The translations under genes were made by a program, and so were the position numbers. DNA of 14,698 nt from positions 1 through 14,698 of the forward strand of contig CAJBVC010000548.1 in NCBI GenBank assembly GCA_903958915.1, in the 5' to 3' direction. Numbering within the stretch: position 1 is the first letter of the stretch; the number at the start of each line of letters is the position of its first letter. This stretch comes from an uncultured beta proteobacterium (GTDB lineage: Bacteria > Pseudomonadota > Gammaproteobacteria > Burkholderiales > Burkholderiaceae_C). This document shows positions 1-6,929 of this stretch, one piece after another. The notes beneath the pieces are model-generated. The model made no database searches, was not told the origin of the DNA, and worked only from the letters and a program-made list of their open reading frames with translations.

Positions 1-654
1 CCCCAGACGCGCCGCCTGTGGCGCTGCAGCGGCCAGAATGCGGCGCACTTCGTTTTGCAGCGTTGCCGAGTCCAGCGGTGTTGGTGCCGCAGACGTCGGC
101 GTCGCGGATGCCGTGAGTGCGTCCAGACAGGTTTGCAGTTGTACCAGCAGTGCCTTGTGGCCCTCGCTGTGTACCGCCACCGTCTCCACGACCGGGCAGC
201 CGAGCTCCGCGGCCAGTTGCCCAACATCAATGGCTAGCCCGTGGGTACGGGCGACATCGGTCATGTTCAGCGCCACCATCAGCGGGCGGCCCAGGCGCTT
301 GAGTTCGAGCACCAGGCGCAGGTTCATGCGCAGGTTGGTGGCATCCACCACCGCCACGATCACATCGGGTGCTGCCTCGCCGGGTCGGCGGCCTTCAATA
401 ACTTCGAGCATGACCTGCTCGTCGGGAGTGGCGGGCGTCAGGCTATAGGAGCCTGGAAGGTCGATAACCGAAATGGTCTGCCCACTGGCCAGCCGGGCTT
501 GCCCCACCTTGCGCTCGACGGTGACTCCCGCATAGTTGGCAACCTTCTGGCGGGCGCCGGTGAGCAGGTTAAAGAGTGCAGTTTTGCCGCAATTCGGGTT
601 GCCAACCAGGGCAATACTTTTGATGGGAAATGCGGAGGCCAAAGCCGAAGCCAT
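1..654 (-). CDS. feoB: Ferrous iron transporter FeoB, N-terminal G-domain part (runs off the left edge)
   Basis: FeoB is the inner-membrane Fe(II) permease with a cytosolic GTPase domain at its N-terminus. The 218 codons present (starting MASALASAFPIKSIALVG) cover that domain and the linker after it; the membrane channel part lies beyond position 1. Visible GTPase motifs are G1 GNPNCGKT at residues 18-25, the switch threonine in NYAGVTVERK (about 40-49), G3 DLPG at 65-68 and G4 NMTD at 130-133. The start at 654 lies 7 bases after the feoA stop. The Shine-Dalgarno-like GAGGA overlaps the feoA TGA stop, so translation is probably coupled. FeoB is usually 600-800 residues, so this is an edge truncation, not a broken gene. 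The residues after about 190 are Ala/Ser/Thr/Pro-rich, consistent with a linker. Confidence 0.95.
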   Translation of the reverse strand, partial: MASALASAFPIKSIALVGNPNCGKTALFNLLTGARQKVANYAGVTVERKVGQARLASGQTISVIDLPGSYSLTPATPDEQVMLEVIEGRRPGEAAPDVIVAVVDATNLRMNLRLVLELKRLGRPLMVALNMTDVARTHGLAIDVGQLAAELGCPVVETVAVHSEGHKALLVQLQTCLDALTASATPTSAAPTPLDSATLQNEVRRILAAAAPQAARLG

Positions 655-661
655 TCAATCC

Positions 662-919
662 TCAGCAGACCGACGGCTCGTGGATGCGCACCCGAATGCA
701 GTTGGCTTCCAATAGGCGCAGCGCGAACTGGGTCTCGCCAACTTGCACCGCCAGCGGCTCGCGCCCACCCGGTCCGCGTCGCAAAACCCGCACCGGTTCG
801 CCAGGAATAAAGCCCAGTTCGCCCAGGCGTCGTAATGTTGCTGGGCCAACATCTACTGACGAAGCCACCACATCGGCCACCACCGCGTGGGATCCATTGG
901 GAAGTGTCGACAAGAGCAT
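662..919 (-). CDS. feoA: Ferrous iron transport accessory protein FeoA
   Basis: This is a small cytosolic SH3-like protein of 85 residues, the usual FeoA size, that works with FeoB in Fe(II) uptake. It begins MLLSTLPNGSHAVVADV. The family pattern is visible: a hydrophobic first strand, then RRLGELGFIPGEPVRVLRR (about residues 29-47), then a closing strand with EANCIRVRIHEP. A GTG two codons upstream (923-925) would add two residues. The ATG at 919 is preferred because AGAAGG at 925-930 sits 5 bases before it and would overlap the GTG. It is the first gene of a feoA-feoB operon. A Fur-box-like palindrome lies about 40 bases upstream, so iron repression is likely (inference). Confidence 0.93.
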   Translation of the reverse strand: MLLSTLPNGSHAVVADVVASSVDVGPATLRRLGELGFIPGEPVRVLRRGPGGREPLAVQVGETQFALRLLEANCIRVRIHEPSVC

Positions 920-924
920 GGGCA

Positions 925-930
925 CCTTCT
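925..930 (-). promoter_or_regulatory. Ribosome binding site fixing the feoA start
   Basis: AGAAGG on the minus strand, 5 bases before the ATG at 919. It overlaps the alternative GTG at 923-925, which argues for the ATG start. Confidence 0.6.
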
Positions 931-961
931 AGAAGCTGAAACGGATGGAGAAAAATCTCAA

Positions 962-988
962 TCTAAATGCGAGTATATCTCATTTAGA
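962..988. promoter_or_regulatory. Candidate Fur box upstream of feoAB
   Basis: A 27-bp inverted repeat with perfect 8-bp outer arms, TCTAAATG and CATTTAGA. The core TGCGAGT-A-TATCTCA fits the Fur 7-1-7 pattern (TGAGAATnATTCTCA) at 11 of 14 positions by my count. It lies in the 90-bp gap between the dnaE stop and feoA, where the feoA promoter must be unless feoAB is read from dnaE. The palindrome is seen directly; the Fur assignment is inference from its shape and from the ferrous iron genes it precedes. Confidence 0.6.
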
Positions 989-1009
989 CCACTTCCCTGC
1001 CCGCCGGAA

Positions 1010-4000
1010 TCAGTCGTAGGCAATCACCGCGTGGCCCTGGTCGGCCTGGGCACGCCAGCCTGCCAGAGCCGCGTCACTCGGGTAAAAACGGTATTCATCA
1101 CCCAAATGCAGGTCTGCCTTGGCCCCGCTACAAAGCTGTGCATCCGACGCATCCCAGGGGGGTTGCCCGTCGAGCTGGCGCTGCACTTGCAGGCGCACCG
1201 TCAGGCCACGCACGAGGTCACCTTGCTCGGACTGCTCGCGCCGCGCAGGAAACTCGCGCAGCAGGCGTGCGATATCGGGTGCCTTGCCGTTGACCGCCAC
1301 CCGCAAGTACTTGCCAAACCGGCAGCGCGCCTGCTCCAGATCCCAGATCTGGGTAACCGTGAGTTGCATACCGCCCGAAAAACGGTCCGGCTGCACCTTG
1401 CCCATCACGATGATCAATTCATCGTCCTTGAGCACGTTCTTGTGCGCCAGGATCAGCGACTCCTCGGCGCGGGCTTCGATCATGGCCGACTTGTCGTCGA
1501 GCTTGAACAGTGCCAACTTGCCGCGCGCGCCGTTGATGACGCGAAAATCCGTCACGATGCCCGCCACCAGTTGGGGTTCGCGGGTGTCGACCAGCTCTTC
1601 AATCGGGCGTTTGGCAAAGCGCCGCACTTCCAGCGCCACCTCATCAAACAGATGGCCCGACAGGTAAAAGCCCACCGCGGTTTTTTCCTGCGTCAGACGC
1701 TGCTTCACGCCCCAGGGAATGGCGTGGACCAGTTCGGGCTCCTGCAGACTCGAGCCATGGTCGTCCTCACCTCCCATGTCGAACAAGCCAACCTGGTTGA
1801 TGTTGGCTGCAGACGCTGCAGCAAAGTCAAATGCCCGCTCGATCGACTCCACCAACGCGGCGCGGTTGAGTTGCAGGGTGTCAAAAGCACCTGCCTTGAT
1901 CAGCGCCTCGACGCAACGCTTGTTCAGCCGACTGCGGTCCACGCGCCGGGCAAAATCAAACAAACTGGTGAAGGGCCCCGCCTCCTGGGTCGGGCCATGC
2001 CCCTCACGCGCCGCCACAATGGCGTCAATGGCTTGCTGCCCGCCTCCCTTGATGGCACCCAGCCCATAGCGAATCTGCTGGTTGGAGATGGGCTCAAAGC
2101 GGTAGACACCCCGGTTGATATTGGGCGGCTCAAATGACAAGCCCATCTTCTCGGCATCCTCGAACAGCACCTTCAGCTTGTCGGTGTCGTCCATTTCCAC
2201 CGTCATGTTGGCGCAGAAGAACTCGGCGGTGTAGTGCACCTTGATCCAGGCCGTGTGGTAGGCCAAGAGGGAGTACGCGGCAGCATGCGACTTGTTGAAG
2301 CCGTAGCCGGCGAACTTTTCCATCAGGTCGAACACCTCATCGGCCTTGGCCTCGCTGATGTCGTTCTTGGCCGCCCCCGCACGGAAGATGCTGCGGTGTT
2401 CGGCCATCTCCTCGGCCTTCTTCTTGCCCATGGCGCGGCGCAGCATGTCGGCGCCACCGAGCGAATAGCCGCCCAGGATCTGCGCGGTCTGCATCACCTG
2501 TTCCTGGTAGACCATGATGCCGTAGGTCTCAGAGAGCATCTCGGCCACCAGCGGGTGCGGGTACTCGATCACCTCGCGCCCGTGCTTGCGTGCCACAAAA
2601 CTGGGGATCAGGTCCATCGGGCCGGGGCGATAGAGTGCGTTCAAGGCGATCAGGTCTTCCAGGCGCGTGGGCTTGGCATCGCGCAGCATGCCCTGCATGC
2701 CGCGGGACTCGAACTGGAATACGGCCTCGGTCTTGCCTTCCGAGAAAAGCCGGTACACCTTGGCGTCGTCCAGCGGCAGGTTCTCGTAGGCAAAGTCTTC
2801 CTGTCCAGCATGCCGCTTGGCGATGAAGTCCCGGGCAATCTCCAGAATCGTGAGCGTGGCAAGACCCAGAAAGTCAAACTTCACCAGCCCAATGGCCTCC
2901 ACATCGTCCTTGTCAAACTGGCTGACCGCCGACTCGCTGCCAGGCTGCTGGTAGAGCGGGCAAAAGTCGGTGAGCTTGCCGGGTGCAATCAACACGCCGC
3001 CGGCGTGCATGCCGACATTGCGCGTCATGCCCTCCAACTTGCGGGCGAGTTCGAGCAGGGTTTTGACATCTTCTTCCTTGGCCTCGCGCTCCGCCAGAAT
3101 CGGCTCGGCTTCGCTGGCATAGACCAGTTTGTCGTCCTTCTTGCGGTCGGGCGGTGGCAATTGCAGAGTGACAGCCACGCCCGGTTTATTGGGGATGAGC
3201 TTGCTGATGCCGTCGCAGAAGGTGTAACTCATGTCCAGCACGCGCCCCACATCGCGAATGGCGGCGCGCGCAGCCATCGTGCCAAAGGTCACGATCTGGC
3301 TCACCGCCTCCTTGCCGTATTTGCTCTTGACGTAGTCGATCACCCGGTCCCGGTTACTCTGGCAAAAATCAATGTCAAAGTCGGGCATGGACACCCGCTC
3401 GGGGTTCAGAAAACGCTCGAACAGCAGTTTGTATTGGAGGGGGTCGAGGTCGGTAATCTTGAGCGCATACGCCACCAGCGAACCGGCCCCGGAGCCGCGC
3501 CCAGGACCTACCGGGCAACCATTTTTCTTGGCCCAGTTGATAAAGTCGCCAACGATCAAAAAGTAGCCGGGGAACCCCATTTTCAGAATGGTCGCGATCT
3601 CAAACTCCAGCCGCTCCACGTAGTGCGGCATCTCTTGCGCGCGCACCGCCGCATCCGGGTACAGATGCGCCATGCGCTCTTTCAGCCCCTCGTGCGAGGC
3701 GTAGCGGAAGTATTCGTCCGGCGACATCCGCTGCCCATGGACCTCGGGCGTAGGAAAGTCTGGCAATTGCGGCTTGCCCAGGATCAAAGTCAGGTTGCAT
3801 CGCTTGGCGATTTCGAGCGTGTTGGCAAGCGCCGAGGGCAGATCCTCAAACAAAGCGGTCATCTCGGCACTTGACTTGAAGTACTGGTCGCGGGTGAAAC
3901 GACGCACGCGCTTGACGTTGCCCAGAATCTCACCGTCGGCGATACACACGCGGGCCTCATGGGCCTCAAAGTCATCTTCCTGCGCAAACTGCACCGGATG

Positions 4001-4588
4001 CGTTGCCACCACCGGCAACTGCAGGCGCGCCGCCAGCAGCACAGCTGCCGTTACATGGGCATCGTCGTCAGCACGCCCCGCGCGCTGCAGCTCGAGATAG
4101 AAACGATGCGGGAAAATTCCGGCCAACTGCAACGCAACTTCGGTAGCACGCTGCTCGTCGCCCTGTACCAGAGCCTGCCCCACCGGTCCGGCTTGTGCAC
4201 CCGCCAACGCGATCAGCCCCTCATTGAGATCGTGCAACCACGCCAGTTTGACCACTGCCTGCGCTTTGACCACATTCTGGGTATAGGCCCGTGCAATCAG
4301 CTCGGAAAGATTGAGGTAGCCCTGCTTGTTTTGGACCAGCAACACCATCCGCGAGGTAGCCAGCACATCGCTGCCCAATCCTTCAACCACAATCTCAGCG
4401 CCAATGATTGGCTTGACGCCCTTGCTGCGCGCCTCCTTGTAAAACTTGATCGCACCAAACAGATTGTTGAGGTCGGTGATGGCCAAGGCAGGCTGCCTAT
4501 CCTGGGCACCGGCTTTGACAACATCATCAATGCGGTTGGTCCCGTCGACGACGGAAAACTCGGTGTGCAGGCGCAGGTGTACAAACAT
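1010..4588 (-). CDS. dnaE: DNA polymerase III alpha subunit (replicative DnaE)
   Basis: Catalytic subunit of the replicative polymerase, 1192 residues (E. coli DnaE is 1160). The order is: PHP domain from MFVHLRLHTEFSVVDG (1 to about 280), GPGRGSGAGSLVAYAL at about 362-376, and the palm motif MPDFDIDF with catalytic D403 and D405. The third catalytic Asp is in VKFDFLGL, about D572. Next come YRPGPMDLIPSF and GYGFNKSHAAAYSLLAY, a helix-hairpin-helix region, and an OB-fold near LVAGIVTDFRVINGARG. The PHP motif reads HLRLH instead of HLHxH, as I recall in E. coli, so intrinsic proofreading is probably lost and an epsilon subunit needed. A TTG 16 codons upstream (4636) stays in frame, but the ATG at 4588 matches the family start and is preferred. 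No strong Shine-Dalgarno is visible. The 91 bases between this start and the yghU stop hold nothing recognisable. Confidence 0.97.
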   Translation of the reverse strand: MFVHLRLHTEFSVVDGTNRIDDVVKAGAQDRQPALAITDLNNLFGAIKFYKEARSKGVKPIIGAEIVVEGLGSDVLATSRMVLLVQNKQGYLNLSELIARAYTQNVVKAQAVVKLAWLHDLNEGLIALAGAQAGPVGQALVQGDEQRATEVALQLAGIFPHRFYLELQRAGRADDDAHVTAAVLLAARLQLPVVATHPVQFAQEDDFEAHEARVCIADGEILGNVKRVRRFTRDQYFKSSAEMTALFEDLPSALANTLEIAKRCNLTLILGKPQLPDFPTPEVHGQRMSPDEYFRYASHEGLKERMAHLYPDAAVRAQEMPHYVERLEFEIATILKMGFPGYFLIVGDFINWAKKNGCPVGPGRGSGAGSLVAYALKITDLDPLQYKLLFERFLNPERVSMPDFDIDFCQSNRDRVIDYVKSKYGKEAVSQIVTFGTMAARAAIRDVGRVLDMSYTFCDGISKLIPNKPGVAVTLQLPPPDRKKDDKLVYASEAEPILAEREAKEEDVKTLLELARKLEGMTRNVGMHAGGVLIAPGKLTDFCPLYQQPGSESAVSQFDKDDVEAIGLVKFDFLGLATLTILEIARDFIAKRHAGQEDFAYENLPLDDAKVYRLFSEGKTEAVFQFESRGMQGMLRDAKPTRLEDLIALNALYRPGPMDLIPSFVARKHGREVIEYPHPLVAEMLSETYGIMVYQEQVMQTAQILGGYSLGGADMLRRAMGKKKAEEMAEHRSIFRAGAAKNDISEAKADEVFDLMEKFAGYGFNKSHAAAYSLLAYHTAWIKVHYTAEFFCANMTVEMDDTDKLKVLFEDAEKMGLSFEPPNINRGVYRFEPISNQQIRYGLGAIKGGGQQAIDAIVAAREGHGPTQEAGPFTSLFDFARRVDRSRLNKRCVEALIKAGAFDTLQLNRAALVESIERAFDFAAASAANINQVGLFDMGGEDDHGSSLQEPELVHAIPWGVKQRLTQEKTAVGFYLSGHLFDEVALEVRRFAKRPIEELVDTREPQLVAGIVTDFRVINGARGKLALFKLDDKSAMIEARAEESLILAHKNVLKDDELIIVMGKVQPDRFSGGMQLTVTQIWDLEQARCRFGKYLRVAVNGKAPDIARLLREFPARREQSEQGDLVRGLTVRLQVQRQLDGQPPWDASDAQLCSGAKADLHLGDEYRFYPSDAALAGWRAQADQGHAVIAYD

Positions 4589-4679
4589 GCGGGTATTTTC
4601 GCCGAGTTCGGTATCGGTTCTGGCAACCCCGCCCAAAGGCGCATTCCAGCGGAGATGCCCAAGTCCAAGCGGCGACTGG

Positions 4680-5555
4680 TCAACGACCAGGTTCTACCTT
4701 GTCCTGGGTGCGCGTATCAAAATCCGACGCATCATGGCGCTCGTGCAGTTGTGATTCCGGCGGCCCCATGACGCGATTGACCATGCGCCCCCGCATCACG
4801 GCGGGGCGCTTGGCAATCTCGTCGGCCCAGCGGATCACATGGGTGTACTCCTTGACCTGCAGGAATTCGCCCGCCTCGTACAACAGGCCCTTGGACAGCC
4901 CACCATACCAGGGCCAGATGGCCATGTCGGCAATCGTGTAGTCGTCGCCACTGATAAAACGACTTTCTGCAAGGCGCTGGTTCAGCACATCCAGCTGCCG
5001 CTTGACTTCCATCGCAAAGCGATCAACCGCATATTCGATTTTTGTCGGGGCATAGGCATAGAAGTGGCCAAAACCACCACCGAGATAGGGAGCCGCTCCC
5101 ATTTGCCAGAACAACCAGGACAGGCACTCCGCACGACGGCCTGGATCGGCAGGCACAAACGCACCAAACTTCTCTGCCAGGTAGAGAAGAATCGCCCCGG
5201 ATTCAAATACTCTGACCGGGTTTGGTCCACTGCAGTCCAGCAAAGCCGGGATCTTGGAATTCGGGTTGACCTCCACAAAGCCACTGCCAAATTGATGCCC
5301 CTCGTTGATACGAATCAGCCATGCGTCGTATTCGGCGCCCCCAAAGCCCAGCGCAAGCAACTCTTCCAGCATCACCGTGACCTTGACGCCATTGGGGGTG
5401 GCCAGCGAATACAACTGAAGGGGGTGTTTTCCGCGCGGAAGGTCCTGCGTATGGGTGGCACCCGCCACGGGACGATTGATATTGGCGAAGCGGCCGCCGC
5501 TCGGCTTGTTCCAGGTCCAGATTGGCGGTGGTGTGTAAGGGTTCGAATCAGTCAT
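4680..5555 (-). CDS. yghU: YghU-type glutathione transferase / disulfide-bond oxidoreductase
   Basis: A cytosolic GST-fold protein of 291 residues, very close to E. coli YghU over its full length. YghU is a Nu-class enzyme that binds two glutathiones and reduces disulfides and organic peroxides. Matching stretches are the N-terminal IWTWNKPSGGRFANINRP, the thioredoxin-like half with LYSLATPNGVKVTVMLEELL, the cis-proline segment VNPNSKIPAL, the glutathione-binding FESGAILLYLAEKFG and the helical half with GGGFGHFYAYAP. Also present are the N-capping segment ISGDDYTIADMAIWPW and the C-terminal QLHERHDASDFDT. The ATG at 5555 gives the YghU-like MTDSNPY start; a TTG three codons upstream (5564) is less likely. 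There is no strong Shine-Dalgarno. The gene is convergent with nothing and follows the lysine operon on the same strand after 136 bases. Confidence 0.93.
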   Translation of the reverse strand: MTDSNPYTPPPIWTWNKPSGGRFANINRPVAGATHTQDLPRGKHPLQLYSLATPNGVKVTVMLEELLALGFGGAEYDAWLIRINEGHQFGSGFVEVNPNSKIPALLDCSGPNPVRVFESGAILLYLAEKFGAFVPADPGRRAECLSWLFWQMGAAPYLGGGFGHFYAYAPTKIEYAVDRFAMEVKRQLDVLNQRLAESRFISGDDYTIADMAIWPWYGGLSKGLLYEAGEFLQVKEYTHVIRWADEIAKRPAVMRGRMVNRVMGPPESQLHERHDASDFDTRTQDKVEPGR

Positions 5556-5658
5556 GGCAGGCAACGCAATGGATGGCGATCAAGGCTCCCATGGTATTAC
5601 AACGTCCAGCCATGCGACCGAAGTTCAACCATGAAACTGCACTACTGGGCCCGTCTGG

Positions 5659-5687
5659 CAAGCGCAAACAGCTATCAAACAAGTAGC
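5659..5687. repeat. Fragment resembling a Comamonadaceae intergenic repeat
   Basis: In the 136-bp gap between yghU and kce, AGCGCAAACAGCTATCAAAC followed by AAGTAGC resembles a short repeat (GCGCAAGCAGCTATCAAAA.GTAGC-like) that I remember between genes in Acidovorax, Polaromonas and Rhodoferax relatives. GCTA and TAGC form tiny inverted arms at 5671-5687. It starts just after the kce stop (minus strand) and may be a relic element or part of the operon's 3' end. The sequence is seen directly; the identification is from memory and weak. I see no convincing rho-independent terminator in this gap. Confidence 0.4.
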
Positions 5688-5691
5688 GTTC

Positions 5692-6504
5692 TTAGATCAG
5701 CTCAAGTAGTTGTCTGGCCTCGAGCGGATTCGCTACAGGCCGCTCCAGCAGACGGCTGATGTCGGCGATGCGTTGCACCAGCTGCGCGTTGCTGGTGGCG
5801 AGCTCGCCCTTGCGGAAGTACACGTTGTCTTCGAAGCCCACGCGCACATGGCCACCCAGCACGATGGCCATGGTGCCCAGCTGCAACTGCGCCGGGCCGA
5901 TGCCGGCCACGGTCCAGGTGCCACCAACGGGGAGCTGCGACTTCAAGTACATCAGGGCTTCCGGGGTTGCGGGCATGGCACCGGGTACACCCAGCACAAA
6001 GTCGAAATGCGCGTTGGCAGGCAGTAAACCGTTCTTAATCCAGCGGCTGGCGGTGGCGATCATGCCAGCGTCGAAAATCTCCAGCTCGGGCTTGACGCCG
6101 TGCGCCTGCATCGCCTTGGCAAAGGTTTCCATATCGGCAGGGTGGTTCATGAATACATCACCACCGAAGTTCACCGAGCCCATGGACAGCGTCGCCATCT
6201 CCGGGCGCAGGCTGACCGGGTCGAGTCGCTCCTGCGCCGTCATGCCGACGGCTCCACCGGTGGAGACTTGAATGATGACATCGCAGCGCTCCCGCACCGC
6301 GGCGATGATCTCGCGGTACACCGCCTTGTCCTGCGTCGGCGTGCCGTCGCTTCTTCGCGCATGAAGGTGCACGATGCTGGCGCCAGCCTTGGCGCACTCT
6401 TCCGCAGCAACGGCAATTTCCTGCGCGCTGATGGGCAAGGCGGGCTGGTCAGCCTTGCTGACCTCGGCACCGGTGAGCGCTACCGTGATGATGAGTTTGT
6501 CCAT
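5692..6504 (-). CDS. kce: 3-keto-5-aminohexanoate cleavage enzyme
   Basis: Kce (BKACE family, zinc-dependent TIM barrel) condenses 5-amino-3-oxohexanoate with acetyl-CoA to give acetoacetate and 3-aminobutyryl-CoA. It is 270 residues, the family size, and aligns throughout with the characterised Cloacimonas enzyme as I recall it. Visible features are TGAE at 11-14 with catalytic-site E14, zinc ligands H46 and H48 in VHLHARR, and STGGAVG at 81-87. SVNFGGDVFMNHP, VLGVPGAMPATPEALMYL and GFEDN, with the third zinc ligand E225, follow. The start at 6504 (MDKLIITVALTG) is set by the family N-terminus; an open frame 21 codons longer has no family match. It begins 11 bases after the kal stop and is the last gene of the operon. 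Other BKACE members act on different beta-keto acids, but this operon points clearly to Kce. Confidence 0.93.
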   Translation of the reverse strand: MDKLIITVALTGAEVSKADQPALPISAQEIAVAAEECAKAGASIVHLHARRSDGTPTQDKAVYREIIAAVRERCDVIIQVSTGGAVGMTAQERLDPVSLRPEMATLSMGSVNFGGDVFMNHPADMETFAKAMQAHGVKPELEIFDAGMIATASRWIKNGLLPANAHFDFVLGVPGAMPATPEALMYLKSQLPVGGTWTVAGIGPAQLQLGTMAIVLGGHVRVGFEDNVYFRKGELATSNAQLVQRIADISRLLERPVANPLEARQLLELI

Positions 6505-6515
6505 AGGGGCTGATG

Positions 6516-6929
6516 TCAACTTCCGTGTCCGCCAGCGCCGCGCTGCATCGCCACCGGCACCACACAAGTGCCCGACGCGCGGCAGACCACGACCGGTTCT
6601 TTCAGCACATTGGCAGCAGACACCTGATCGACGATTCCCGCAGCAGAGATCACCTTGCGCGCCTCAAACACCATCCTGCGCGAGCTTTTGCCCATGCTGA
6701 CAATGTGCCCGCTGGCTTCGATGAAATCACCGGCGTACACCGGCGCCAGAAACTCCACGTTGTCATAGGCCACAAACAGGCCTTCATCACCATCGCTGCG
6801 AATCAGCAGCTCGGTAGCCACATCGCCGAAGAGATGCAGCATCTTGGCGCCATCGACCAGATTGCCGGCGTAATGGGCGTCGTGTGCGCCCATGCGCAGG
6901 CGGATCAGGGAAGTGATGGGTTCAGACAT
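6516..6929 (-). CDS. kal: 3-aminobutyryl-CoA ammonia-lyase
   Basis: Kal is a small hotdog-fold lyase that deaminates 3-aminobutyryl-CoA to crotonyl-CoA and ammonia. The protein has 137 residues, the family size, and starts [20 protein letters not shown]. The hotdog core is visible as [20 protein letters not shown] (about 23-42), then [19 protein letters not shown] and [11 protein letters not shown]. The ATG at 6929 overlaps the kamDE stop by 8 bases, and a GGAG lies 8 bases before it, so translation is probably coupled to kamDE. An ATG at 6947 is possible but leaves a poorer ribosome-site fit. The name rests on the fold pattern and the position between kamDE and kce. Confidence 0.9.
   Translation of the reverse strand: MSEPITSLIRLRMGAHDAHYAGNLVDGAKMLHLFGDVATELLIRSDGDEGLFVAYDNVEFLAPVYAGDFIEASGHIVSMGKSSRRMVFEARKVISAAGIVDQVSAANVLKEPVVVCRASGTCVVPVAMQRGAGGHGS

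Noticed and set aside
2234..3874. Long open frame (546 codons) on the plus strand opposite dnaE, and a similar one at 887-2137.
   Set aside because: They lie antisense to a clearly conserved dnaE. Their translations are rich in His/Gln/Arg/Val with no recognisable motif, typical of shadow frames in high-GC DNA.
4589..4636. Longer DnaE start at a TTG, 16 codons upstream.
   Set aside because: The added residues have no family counterpart, while the ATG at 4588 gives the standard PHP-domain start.
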